Positions 1-6,764 of a stretch of 39,783 nucleotides of DNA are shown piece after piece. Under the pieces are notes generated by a model. That model did not search any database and was not told the origin of the DNA. It was given only the letters and a program-made list of their open reading frames with translations. The stretch's first letter is position 1; every line of letters begins with the position of its first letter. The stretch is from positions 1 through 39,783 of the forward strand of contig JAAYGD010000002.1 in the NCBI GenBank assembly GCA_012727915.1. Reading direction: 5' to 3'. The DNA comes from Mycoplasmatota bacterium (GTDB lineage Bacteria; Bacillota_I; Bacilli_A; RF39; UBA660). Made by a program: the position numbers and the translations under genes.

Positions 1-112
1 TAAAGGCTTCAGCTATTACTTTGTCATCTTTTACTACAATTGCTCCATAAGGGTAATAACCCTTTTTTGATAATTCTATTGCTTTTCTAACATATTCAAT
101 ATCTTTAGCCAT
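1..112 (-). CDS. Nucleoside/cytidine deaminase-family protein, N-terminal fragment (cut by window edge)
   Basis: The first 37 residues of a minus-strand gene are visible; the rest lies beyond position 1. They read as a short helix (MAKDIEYVRKAIELSKKG) followed by a YPYGAIVVKDDKVIAEAF strand pair, the typical opening of the cytidine deaminase fold as seen in guanine deaminase, TadA and related nucleoside deaminases. The zinc-binding HAE and PCxxC motifs would be further downstream, so the substrate cannot be decided. The ATG at 110-112 is preceded by a weak ribosome site (AAGTGAT) and, about 20 bases up, by a TATAAT. A second, complete deaminase (tadA) is at 34000, so this is more probably a nucleoside deaminase of salvage than tRNA deaminase. 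That last point is inference. Confidence 0.6.
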   Translation of the reverse strand, partial: MAKDIEYVRKAIELSKKGYYPYGAIVVKDDKVIAEAF

Positions 113-152
113 TTTATCACTTATTTAAATTATACAATAATAATTAAATTTA

Positions 153-500
<348 letters not shown>

Positions 501-569
501 CTATTCTGTATTTATAATTGTGTCATTATACCAATTTTATCATTATTGAAAGACGTTGGGAAGACACAT

Positions 570-637
570 TTTTAATACATATTTTCTTCACTTGGCGATA
601 CACTTTTAATACACTTTTTATACAGTGCCTTAATACA
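570..637. repeat. Short imperfect repeats of TTTTAATACA upstream of the recombinase remnant
   Basis: TTTTAATACA occurs at 570-579 and 604-613, and TTAATACA at 630-637, separated by related TTTTTATACA-like sequence. The 489-650 interval otherwise holds only the promoter and ribosome site of the chimeric gene. These could be leftovers of a mobile-element end or chance in AT-rich DNA. Confidence 0.3.
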
Positions 638-650
638 CAGGTACTGGTTT

Positions 651-944
651 TTATGCATTTTTAAGTAATTCTATTAGTTTTAGCCAATTTATTTTGTTTG
701 TTTTATCATATAAGAATATTTCGTTTTCATCATTCGAATATTGTCCATATGATAGAATCACATAAGTTTTATCATTCTTTTTTATAATGATTTTTATTGG
801 CTGTATAATCCTAATATTTGTCCGCTCTATAGTAGCTGACATGCCATTGTGCCAAGTAATATAAGTGTTTTTAGTTGATATGTACTTATCTACTTGTTCT
901 CTCAACTTAGAGGTTGGAGCAATTTCTTTTTCAATTTTTTGCAT
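651..944 (-). CDS. Hypothetical 97-aa protein
   Basis: I do not recognise this protein. It is basic and mixed helix/strand: an N-terminal helix (KIEKEIAPTSKLREQVDKYI), a central beta-rich part (residues about 27-75, with YITWHNGMSATIERT and a lysine-rich strand KIIIKKNDKTYVILSYGQYS), and a C-terminal helix WLKLIELLKNA. There is no signal peptide or membrane segment. It lies between tRNA-His and the recombinase/acetyltransferase remnant, a setting typical of accessory genes inserted next to a tRNA. Its ribosome site (GAGG, 7 bases before the ATG) lies in the 3' arm of a 10-bp hairpin (see 949-982). The reading frame is intact and codon use resembles the neighbours, so it is probably real, but function is unknown. 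Confidence 0.55.
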   Translation of the reverse strand: MQKIEKEIAPTSKLREQVDKYISTKNTYITWHNGMSATIERTNIRIIQPIKIIIKKNDKTYVILSYGQYSNDENEIFLYDKTNKINWLKLIELLKNA

Positions 945-948
945 AATA

Positions 949-982
949 AAACCTCACTCATCCTTTCAGACTAGTGAGGTTT
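949..982 (-). promoter_or_regulatory. 10-bp stem-loop covering the ribosome site of the 97-aa gene
   Basis: On the minus strand AAACCTCACT (982-973) pairs with AGTGAGGTTT (958-949), loop 14 bases. The 3' arm contains GAGG, the likely Shine-Dalgarno for the ATG at 944, and runs into TTTTATT. It could hide the ribosome site, or be the terminator of the tRNA-His transcript; the U run is short for a strong terminator. Confidence 0.5.
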
Positions 983-1018
983 GTATTTATCTACTCTTAT
1001 GAGTAGTATTATTCTTAA

Positions 1019-1095
1019 TGGGGCGACATATGGGAATCGAACCCATGTATACTAGAGCCACAATCTAGCGTGTTAACCACTTCACCAATGCCGCC
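1019..1095 (-). tRNA. tRNA-His (GTG anticodon)
   Basis: On the minus strand the 77 bases fold as a cloverleaf. The extra 5' G (G-1, position 1095) faces the discriminator C73 (1022), the identity mark of tRNA-His. The D arm is GGTGAAGTGGTTAACAC, the anticodon stem CTAGA/TCTAG encloses TTGTGGC with anticodon GTG, and the T arm is ATGGG-TTCGATT-CCCAT. The 3' CCA (1021-1019) is encoded. The acceptor stem has one G-U pair. It begins only two bases after the U run of the upstream gene's terminator, so its promoter must overlap that terminator. Confidence 0.97.
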
Positions 1096-1097
1096 AT

Positions 1098-1131
1098 AAA
1101 AAAAGTAACAATGCTATTATAGCATTGTTAC
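1098..1131 (-). terminator. Rho-independent terminator of the zinc-ribbon gene
   Basis: Perfect 11-bp stem GTAACAATGCT/AGCATTGTTAC (1131-1121 with 1115-1105), 5-base loop, then seven U (1104-1098) on the minus strand. It lies 17 bases after the zinc-ribbon stop codon. Confidence 0.9.
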
Positions 1132-1144
1132 TGGGAAAATTCAA
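1116..1144 (-). promoter_or_regulatory. Putative tRNA-His promoter embedded in the preceding terminator
   Basis: On the minus strand TTGAAT (1144-1139), a 17-base spacer, and TATAAT (1121-1116) preceded by TGC form an extended -10 promoter. The TATAAT is the loop and its flanks in the 11-bp hairpin that ends the zinc-ribbon gene. Expected start near 1109, about 14 bases ahead of the tRNA. Confidence 0.55.
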
Positions 1145-1147
1145 TAA

Positions 1148-1324
1148 TTATCCTCTTCTGCCGTTTGAACTTTTTCTTGATGCTCTACATTCTGGGCATC
1201 TAGTTGGTTCATTTTGAAATCCCTTTTGAGCATAGAAATCTTGTTCACCAGCAGTGAATGTGAATTCTTTTCCACAATCTCTGCAAGTTAACGTTTTGTC
1301 TGTGTATTCTTTTTTAGTTTCCAT
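1148..1324 (-). CDS. Small zinc-ribbon protein (CxxC...CxxC, zf-trcl type)
   Basis: A 58-aa protein. Two CxxC pairs (CRDC at about 14-17 and CPEC at about 43-46) bracket the conserved GEQDFYAQKGFQNEPTRC core, which defines a widespread family of small zinc-binding proteins of unknown role; the tail SRKSSNGRRG is basic, suggesting nucleic-acid contact (inference). The ATG at 1324 has a strong ribosome site (AAGAAGGAGG, 6 bases away). It has its own promoter and an 87-base leader with alternative pairings over the ribosome site, and ends in a strong terminator, so it is monocistronic between ung and tRNA-His. Confidence 0.85.
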   Translation of the reverse strand: METKKEYTDKTLTCRDCGKEFTFTAGEQDFYAQKGFQNEPTRCPECRASRKSSNGRRG

Positions 1325-1417
1325 TGAAAATCCTCCTTCTTAAAAATCTGGATTTTAATTATCTTACTTTCCATTTTTTTTATAGGAGGTTCGGATCAAA
1401 TTTAAAATCTATTAATG

Positions 1418-1445
1418 ATTATATCATCTTTTTCAAATAATGCAA
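1418..1445 (-). promoter_or_regulatory. Promoter of the zinc-ribbon gene
   Basis: Minus strand TTGCAT (1445-1440), 16-base spacer, TATAAT (1423-1418) with upstream TGA giving an extended -10. Predicted start near 1411 leaves a leader of about 87 bases; a CCTCCT near 1389-1384 of that leader can pair with the AGGAGG ribosome site. Confidence 0.6.
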
Positions 1446-1449
1446 GTGA

Positions 1450-2100
1450 TTACCACTTTATTTCTTTAAAATTGTGTAATTTTAAATAATTGTTTATTTT
1501 AGAAAAAGGTTTGCTACCCTTAAACCCCTTTTCATAAGAAAACGGAGATGGATGAGCTGATTCTATTATTTTATGAATATTATTAGTTATATATTTTTTC
1601 TTTTCTCTTGCCGCGTTCCCCCATAATACAAAAATAACGGGTTCTTTTTTATTATTTAACTCTTTTATTATGTTGTCTGTAAACATTTCCCATCCTATAT
1701 TTTTATGAGAGAAAGGTTTATCCTTTTCTACAGTAAGCACAGTATTTAATAACAATACTCCCTGTACTGCCCAATCAATTAAATCTGTATTTGTTCTTTC
1801 AATATTTAAATCTTCTTTTAATTCTTTAAAAATATTGTTCAATGAAGGCGGTTTTTTTATTCCTATATTTACTGAGAAACACAATCCATTTGCTTCTCCT
1901 TCTCCATGATATGGATCTTGACCTAATATTAAAACTTTTACGTTATCATAATCAGTTACTTTTAATGCTTTAAATAAATCTTCTTTTTTAGGATATATAA
2001 TTTTTGTTAAATTTTCCTTATTTAAAAAAATTACTAGGTTTTTAAAGTAATCTTTGTTAATTTCTTCTTTTAAAATTTTATCCCAACTATTTCCAAACAT
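1450..2100 (-). CDS. ung: Uracil-DNA glycosylase, family 1
   Basis: Removes uracil from DNA, starting base-excision repair. 216 aa, normal for family 1. GQDPYH (about residues 60-65) is the water-activating motif with the catalytic Asp; LLLNTVLTV follows in the middle; HPSPFS (about 183-188) is the DNA-intercalation loop with the catalytic His. I chose the ATG at 2100, which has GAGG six bases upstream; the earlier in-frame ATG at 2112 overlaps the rlmH stop and has no ribosome site. It is the last gene of the rplI-dnaB-walJ-rlmH-ung run and is eight bases from rlmH, so it is probably translated from the same message. The stop codon is at 1450-1452, followed directly by the promoter region of the zinc-ribbon gene. 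Confidence 0.97.
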   Translation of the reverse strand: MFGNSWDKILKEEINKDYFKNLVIFLNKENLTKIIYPKKEDLFKALKVTDYDNVKVLILGQDPYHGEGEANGLCFSVNIGIKKPPSLNNIFKELKEDLNIERTNTDLIDWAVQGVLLLNTVLTVEKDKPFSHKNIGWEMFTDNIIKELNNKKEPVIFVLWGNAAREKKKYITNNIHKIIESAHPSPFSYEKGFKGSKPFSKINNYLKLHNFKEIKW

Positions 2101-2108
2101 TTTACACC

Positions 2109-2561
2109 TCATTTATGATATGTTTCATTGTTAATTATTTTAAACGCTCTATATAATTGCTCAAAAAACACTAGTCTAAACAGTTGATGTGGGAAAGTAA
2201 ATTTTGAAAAAGACAAGATGTCATTTGACATGTTTTTTAACAAATTATCAACTCCATTTGAACCTCCAATTACAAAAGTAATATTTTTATTAGATAAAAT
2301 ATTATATATTTTATTTGAAAATTCTTTTGATGATAATTCTGTGCCATTAGTATCTAAAATAATAATATGCTCTTTCGGGTCTATATATTTTATAATCCCA
2401 TTACTCTCTTCTTTTAAGTTTCTGCTTATATCATCATACTCAAAACTTTCTACTTCAATTATTTTTAATTTAGTATATTTTGATAGTCTTCTAATATAAT
2501 CATTTATTCCTTCAACTAAATATCTTTCTTTAATTTTTCCAACACAAATTACCTTAATCAT
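2109..2561 (-). CDS. rlmH: 23S rRNA pseudouridine-1915 N3-methyltransferase
   Basis: A SPOUT-fold methyltransferase that modifies helix 69 of 23S rRNA in the assembled ribosome. 150 aa, slightly shorter than the usual 155-160. It opens with IKVICVGKIKERYL and shows the SAM-binding trefoil knot: IILDTNGTELSS, then FVIGGSNGVDNLL, and the closing FTFPHQLFRLVFFEQLYRAFKIINNETYHK type end that contacts SAM and RNA. The start ATG overlaps the walJ stop by four bases (ATGA), implying coupled translation. In B. subtilis it also lies downstream of walJ. It ends in TGA, one of several proofs that UGA is a stop here. Confidence 0.97.
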   Translation of the reverse strand: MIKVICVGKIKERYLVEGINDYIRRLSKYTKLKIIEVESFEYDDISRNLKEESNGIIKYIDPKEHIIILDTNGTELSSKEFSNKIYNILSNKNITFVIGGSNGVDNLLKNMSNDILSFSKFTFPHQLFRLVFFEQLYRAFKIINNETYHK

Positions 2562-3301
2562 ATTTCAATTACTCCAGTTGGAACATTTTGTTTTGCAACA
2601 ATTTTTATTATTTTAGTATTTTTTATTTTATTATTTAATTCTTCTAGAGCTTTTTCTTCAGTATTATTTTCCTCACTTAAATGAGATAAAATTATGTACT
2701 TGGTATTTTCCCCTATTAGTTGAGACAAATAATAAGAACAAGCTTCATTTGATAAATGTCCTTTATCGCTTAATATTCTTTGTTTTAAATAATGAGGATA
2801 ACTACCATTCATTAACATTTCAACATCATGATTACTCTCTAATATATATACTTCCTTATTTAATATCAATGGGAAGTGTTTTGAATTAATATATCCAGTA
2901 TCTGTTATATATACAACTTTATCATTTATTATAAAACCAAAAGAATCACAATCATGTGAATTTTTTATTATTTTAATTGATAATCCATCTAAATCCATTT
3001 CTTTATTAAAATAAATAATATTAGGATCTTTTACTTTTTTAATTATTTCCGATTCCATCTTAGGGCTTATTAATATCGATGTATCATATTTTTTTATAAA
3101 CTTTGAAAGTCCAATAATATGATCAGAGTGTGTATGAGTTATAAGAATACAATTAATATCTTTTGGGTCAACATTAATATTGTTTAATTTATCTTCAATA
3201 TATTCTAGAGAAACTCCTAAATCTATTAATATTTTTTTATCATTATTTTCTATATATGTTGAATTTCCTTTTGAACCACTTGCAAGAACTACTATTTTCA
3301 T
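2558..3301 (-). CDS. walJ: MBL-fold metallo-hydrolase WalJ/YycJ
   Basis: A metallo-beta-lactamase-fold protein, 247 aa, of the YycJ/WalJ family; members have DNA exonuclease activity linked to mismatch repair in Bacillus relatives. Motifs: ASGSKGNSTYIE at the N-terminus, the metal site HTHSDHIIGL (about residues 56-65), NSHDCDSFGF in the middle, YITDTGYI (metal-bridging Asp), ESNHD and a late LSHLSEENN histidine. The start ATG shares a base with the dnaB stop (TAATG), and its own stop overlaps rlmH. In many Bacillota this gene follows walRK-walHI; here it follows dnaB directly, with no two-component system, so its conservation cannot be explained by WalRK here. Confidence 0.93.
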   Translation of the reverse strand: MKIVVLASGSKGNSTYIENNDKKILIDLGVSLEYIEDKLNNINVDPKDINCILITHTHSDHIIGLSKFIKKYDTSILISPKMESEIIKKVKDPNIIYFNKEMDLDGLSIKIIKNSHDCDSFGFIINDKVVYITDTGYINSKHFPLILNKEVYILESNHDVEMLMNGSYPHYLKQRILSDKGHLSNEACSYYLSQLIGENTKYIILSHLSEENNTEEKALEELNNKIKNTKIIKIVAKQNVPTGVIEI

Positions 3302-4638
3302 TATTCTTCTTCCAAATATCCAATAAAAGTACTAGTATTCTTTTTAAACATTAATTTAATAGTACTCGTTATACCACTTCTATTTTTTCCAATTATAAAT
3401 TCAACAACACTATTATTATTTTCTAATTTAGATTCTTTATTATAATAATCATCTCTATATAAAAATGCAACAATATCTGCATCTTGTTCTATTGAACCGG
3501 ATTCTCTTAAATCACTCATCAATGGTCTTTTATCTTCTCTAGAATCAACGGATCTATTCAACTGTGCACACGCGATTATTGGAACATTTAATTCTAATGA
3601 TAGTTCTTTTAGTGATCTTGAAATTTCCGCTACTTCTTGTTGTCTATTATCACTATTTTTTCCACCAACATTTACTAATTGTAAATAGTCTATAATTATT
3701 AATTCTAATCCTTCTTCTGAAGACGCCAATCTTCTACATTTAGCTCTAATTTCACCAACAGTTATGCCAGGAGTATCATCAATCTTTAAATTTGTATTTG
3801 CAAGTTGACTAATTGCTTCATTTACTCTTTTCCAATCATTATTTTCAAGTTTACCAGTTCTTATTCTATATCCATCTATTTGACCTACAGAACTTATCAT
3901 ACGCATTGCTAATTGCTCAGCATTCATTTCCATATTAAAAACCGCAACAGCTTTTTTTGTAGATGAAGCTACATTTGTTGCAATATTTAAAACAAATGCA
4001 GTTTTTCCCATACCTGGTCTTGCAGCAACTATTATTAATTCGTTTTCATGAAATCCTGTAGTTAGTTTATCCAAATCATGAAAACCACTGGCTACTCCAG
4101 TAATATCGCTTCCGGCTTCAGATAATTTTTCCAAATTAGCTTGAGCTCTAAACAATACATCTTGTATATTTTTAAATTCAGTTGCTCTTCTATTTTTAAC
4201 TACATTTAATATTTTCCTTTCAGCATCATCTAACATTTCTCCAATATCTTCAGATTCTGAATACGCTACAGTAGCAATATTAGTAGCAGTATCTATTAGT
4301 TTTCTTGATATTGCTTTTTCTTTTACTATACTTATATAATAATCAACATTAGCAGCTGTAGGAACTGAGTTAACAATTTCTAATAAATATTCAGCACTCA
4401 AAGAAGAAGAAAAATATTTTTTCTTTTTCAATCTGTCAGATACAGTTGTAACATCTATTGCAACACCTTCTATATATAATTCTTTTAATACTTCATATAT
4501 TTTAGAATTATCCGATGAATAAAACGAATCTTTTTCAAGATCTTCTATAACTTTTTGCAAAGCACTTTTTGAAATAAATACAGATCCTAATACCGATTGT
4601 TCTGCTTCTATATTTTGTGGTAATTTTCTTTCTGTCAT
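3301..4638 (-). CDS. dnaB: Replicative DNA helicase
   Basis: Hexameric 5'-3' helicase of the replisome (called DnaC in B. subtilis). 445 aa, full length. The N-terminal primase-binding domain starts at PQNIEAEQSVLGS (residues 7-19); a linker runs to about 180; the RecA-like domain has Walker A ARPGMGKTA (206-214), the Walker B region LIIIDYLQLV, and DLRESGSIEQDADIVAFLYR with the arginine finger. It is nine bases after rplI and abuts walJ, the B. subtilis order rplI-dnaC-walJ without purA and walRK. Ribosome site GAGGTGA. Transcription probably begins at the rplI promoter near 5120. Confidence 0.98.
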   Translation of the reverse strand: MTERKLPQNIEAEQSVLGSVFISKSALQKVIEDLEKDSFYSSDNSKIYEVLKELYIEGVAIDVTTVSDRLKKKKYFSSSLSAEYLLEIVNSVPTAANVDYYISIVKEKAISRKLIDTATNIATVAYSESEDIGEMLDDAERKILNVVKNRRATEFKNIQDVLFRAQANLEKLSEAGSDITGVASGFHDLDKLTTGFHENELIIVAARPGMGKTAFVLNIATNVASSTKKAVAVFNMEMNAEQLAMRMISSVGQIDGYRIRTGKLENNDWKRVNEAISQLANTNLKIDDTPGITVGEIRAKCRRLASSEEGLELIIIDYLQLVNVGGKNSDNRQQEVAEISRSLKELSLELNVPIIACAQLNRSVDSREDKRPLMSDLRESGSIEQDADIVAFLYRDDYYNKESKLENNNSVVEFIIGKNRSGITSTIKLMFKKNTSTFIGYLEEE

Positions 4639-4647
4639 AATTCACCT

Positions 4648-5088
4648 CTATTCTTTAATTAATTGAACTCTAATATTAAACTCTACTTCCTTATTTAGAA
4701 CAATTTTAACTTCATGAAAACCCAACTTATCAATATTTTCAGCTTTAATATCTTTTTTATCAATAATATAATTTATTTTTTTTAATTCTTCAGATATTTG
4801 TTTTGATGTTACACTACCAAACACTTTATCCTCAATACCAGTTTTTACTTTAAATTTTATAATTTTATTTTCTAATTCTTTTTTAATTTGAATATATTTT
4901 CTAAGTTCTTCTTTTTTATCTTTTTCTTTTTTTATAATTTGTTCATTTAATACTTCTTTACTAAATTCGGTATATTTAACTGCATAACCTTGTTTAATTA
5001 AAAAATTATTTGCATAACCATCTTTTACTTCTTTAATTTCATCTTTTTTTCCTTGATTTTTCAGATCTTTAATGAATATTACTTTCAT
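4648..5088 (-). CDS. rplI: 50S ribosomal protein L9
   Basis: Binds 23S rRNA at the base of the L1 stalk. 146 aa. Begins [21 protein letters not shown] with the family signature [13 protein letters not shown] (about residues 23-35), a long connecting helix rich in Lys/Glu, and a C-terminal domain with GSVTSKQI. I chose the ATG at 5088 because GAGGTG lies six bases before it and family members start MKVI; five upstream codons are open but have no support. First gene of the rplI-dnaB-walJ-rlmH-ung operon, separated from gdpP by a terminator. Confidence 0.97.
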   Translation of the reverse strand: MKVIFIKDLKNQGKKDEIKEVKDGYANNFLIKQGYAVKYTEFSKEVLNEQIIKKEKDKKEELRKYIQIKKELENKIIKFKVKTGIEDKVFGSVTSKQISEELKKINYIIDKKDIKAENIDKLGFHEVKIVLNKEVEFNIRVQLIKE

Positions 5089-5119
5089 AATTTCACCTCT
5101 CAAATTTCTTTGTATATTT

Positions 5120-5125
5120 ATTATA
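5120..5125 (-). promoter_or_regulatory. -10 element of the rplI-dnaB operon
   Basis: TATAAT on the minus strand (5125-5120), 32 bases before the rplI start, in the gap after the gdpP terminator. The -35 is only a poor match (TTGTTT, spacer 19), and the T-rich terminator tail may act as an upstream element. Confidence 0.45.
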
Positions 5126-5146
5126 CTACAATTATTATAATATAAA

Positions 5147-5170
5147 ACAAAAAGTAACTAAAGTTACTTT
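5147..5170 (-). terminator. Terminator after gdpP
   Basis: Minus strand AAAGTAAC/GTTACTTT stem (5170-5163 with 5158-5151), loop TTTA, followed by TTTTGTTTTAT. The gdpP stop codon lies inside the 5' arm. Confidence 0.8.
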
Positions 5171-6132
5171 AAGATTAATTTTATAACCATTTCTTTTACT
5201 TCATCTATATTCTTGTCAATTATTTGTGTTGCCGCCTCTGTTTTATGGCCTCCACCATTTAACTTTTTCATTATAGATTGTACATCAATTTTTCCTAAAG
5301 ATCTTGCACTTATTCCTATTTGATTCTTATCTATTTTTCCTATAACAAATGAAGCTTCCACAAAATTAAACGTTAACATTGTATCTGCAGCTTTTGCTAA
5401 TTCATCATTATCATATATTTTATTATCTTCCGCAATTGCTATTATTACATTTTTGTTTACAAATACTGATGATTTAATTATTTCTTGTCTTTTAATATAT
5501 TCATTAAAATCTTGTTTAAATAAATACTGTATATCATTATAATCTGCTCCCATTTTTTTTAATAAAGCTGCAACTTCAAAAGTATTTTTAGTTGTTTTAA
5601 TATAAAATCTATTGGTGTCAACCATTATACCTGAAAGCATCACTGATGCAATATATTGAGGGATATATACATTTAAATCTATTAACAAATCCATAATAAT
5701 TTCACAACTACTAGATTCTTGAGAATTAATATAAGAATACAAATAATCATTCTCATTAACGCCACCTTTAACATGATGATCTATTAATATTTTATTATTT
5801 ATTTTATTAATTGATTTTTCATTTTGGATTCTGTCTTCGTTATTTGTGTCTAAAATAACTAACAGTGTATTTTTACCTATTTTTGTTTTCGATAACTTAT
5901 TAATAGGTATATTAAAACCTAATTTTTCAATATTGTTTAAAGCGGTTTTAACTCCTTCTTCGAAAATATCGTCTTCAATTAATAAATATGATTCTTTGTC
6001 AAGTTTAGATGCTATGTAAAAAAATCCAAGTATTGCGCCAAGTGCATCTAAGTCTAAGTTTTTATGTGCAGTTATTACAACATTACTTGACTTTTTTATT
6101 ATTTCTTCGATCTTTTTTGAATCTATTTTCAT
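5164..6132 (-). CDS. gdpP: Minimal GdpP-like DHH-DHHA1 phosphodiesterase (probable c-di-AMP hydrolase)
   Basis: Predicted to hydrolyse cyclic di-AMP. 322 aa holding only the catalytic half of GdpP/YybT: HKNLDLDALGA (about residues 23-33, DHH motif I), LDTNNEDR (motif II), LIDHHVKGG (117-124, the DHH), DTNRFYIKTTKNTF (motif IV region), then a DHHA1 domain with GISARSLGKIDVQ and GGGHKTEAA (about 293-301). The residue pattern follows GdpP rather than DhhP/Pde2. The usual N-terminal parts (two membrane helices, PAS and degenerate GGDEF, about 330 residues) are absent, and the upstream gap contains no gene for them, so the enzyme should be cytosolic. It keeps the gdpP-rplI-dnaB order of B. subtilis. 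Ribosome site is weak (GGTGAT). Ends in its own terminator. Confidence 0.85.
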   Translation of the reverse strand: MKIDSKKIEEIIKKSSNVVITAHKNLDLDALGAILGFFYIASKLDKESYLLIEDDIFEEGVKTALNNIEKLGFNIPINKLSKTKIGKNTLLVILDTNNEDRIQNEKSINKINNKILIDHHVKGGVNENDYLYSYINSQESSSCEIIMDLLIDLNVYIPQYIASVMLSGIMVDTNRFYIKTTKNTFEVAALLKKMGADYNDIQYLFKQDFNEYIKRQEIIKSSVFVNKNVIIAIAEDNKIYDNDELAKAADTMLTFNFVEASFVIGKIDKNQIGISARSLGKIDVQSIMKKLNGGGHKTEAATQIIDKNIDEVKEMVIKLILK

Positions 6133-6164
6133 ACTATCACCATAATTATTATACTATAATATTA

Positions 6165-6192
6165 AAAGAAAAAGTGAATTAATATTCACTTT
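6165..6192 (-). terminator. Terminator after hpf
   Basis: Minus strand AAAGTGAAT/ATTCACTTT stem (6192-6184 with 6179-6171), 4-base loop, then TTTTCTTTTAAT. It overlaps the hpf stop codon. A TATAAT for gdpP follows within about 25 bases. Confidence 0.8.
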
Positions 6193-6712
6193 ATTCAACT
6201 TCTATAATTCCATAATCTTTATCTTTTCTTAAATATAAAACTTTAATTTTTCCATCAAATCCATCTTTAAATATATAAAAATCGTGTCCTAACATTTCCA
6301 TTTGAAGAATTGCTTCCTCTTCACTCATAGGTTTTGTATCAATTTTTTTTCTTTTCGTAATCTTTTGATTTTCTTCTTCATTTCCATTTTCTATTTCATA
6401 ATTTAAAAATTTATCTTTATCAATTCTTCCAATTTTTTCTTTATTTTTTCTAATTTGTCTTTCTATTTTATCCATTACTAGATCTATTGCTGCATATAAA
6501 TCTGATTGTGACTCTTCATTTCTAATCAACAAATTTTTTGTAGGAATTGTAACTTCTATTATTTGCTCATGTCCTCTTAACTTTAAAACTATATTTGCAG
6601 TTATTTCATTAGGATTTCTAAAAAATTTGTCTACTTTCTCTAACTTGCTTTCAATATAGTCTTTTATTGGCTTATTAACCTCAATATCTTTGCTTCTAAT
6701 TATACTTTTCAT
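6191..6712 (-). CDS. hpf: Ribosome hibernation promoting factor, long form
   Basis: Dimerises 70S ribosomes into inactive 100S particles in stationary phase. 173 aa, the long form. The N-terminal RaiA/HPF domain (residues 1-95) has KDIEVNKPIKDYIESKLEK and LYAAIDLVMDKIERQIRKNKEK; a charged linker spans about 96-120; the C-terminal dimerisation domain starts KPMSEEEAILQMEMLGHDF and contains the family's FYIFKDG...VLYLRKD..YGIIEVE pattern. Strong ribosome site (AAGGAGGACAATA). It lies between tagO and gdpP, ends in its own terminator, and is probably transcribed separately. Confidence 0.97.
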   Translation of the reverse strand: MKSIIRSKDIEVNKPIKDYIESKLEKVDKFFRNPNEITANIVLKLRGHEQIIEVTIPTKNLLIRNEESQSDLYAAIDLVMDKIERQIRKNKEKIGRIDKDKFLNYEIENGNEEENQKITKRKKIDTKPMSEEEAILQMEMLGHDFYIFKDGFDGKIKVLYLRKDKDYGIIEVE

Positions 6713-6764
6713 TATTGTCCTCCTTAATCAAATATTAACATATTATTTAAAAAAAAACCACTTT

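Noticed and set aside
1384-1450. Plus-strand AGGAGG followed by an ATG as a small gene
   Set aside because: The spacing to the ATG is too long, the frame runs antisense into ung, and the AGGAGG is better explained as the complement of a leader element.
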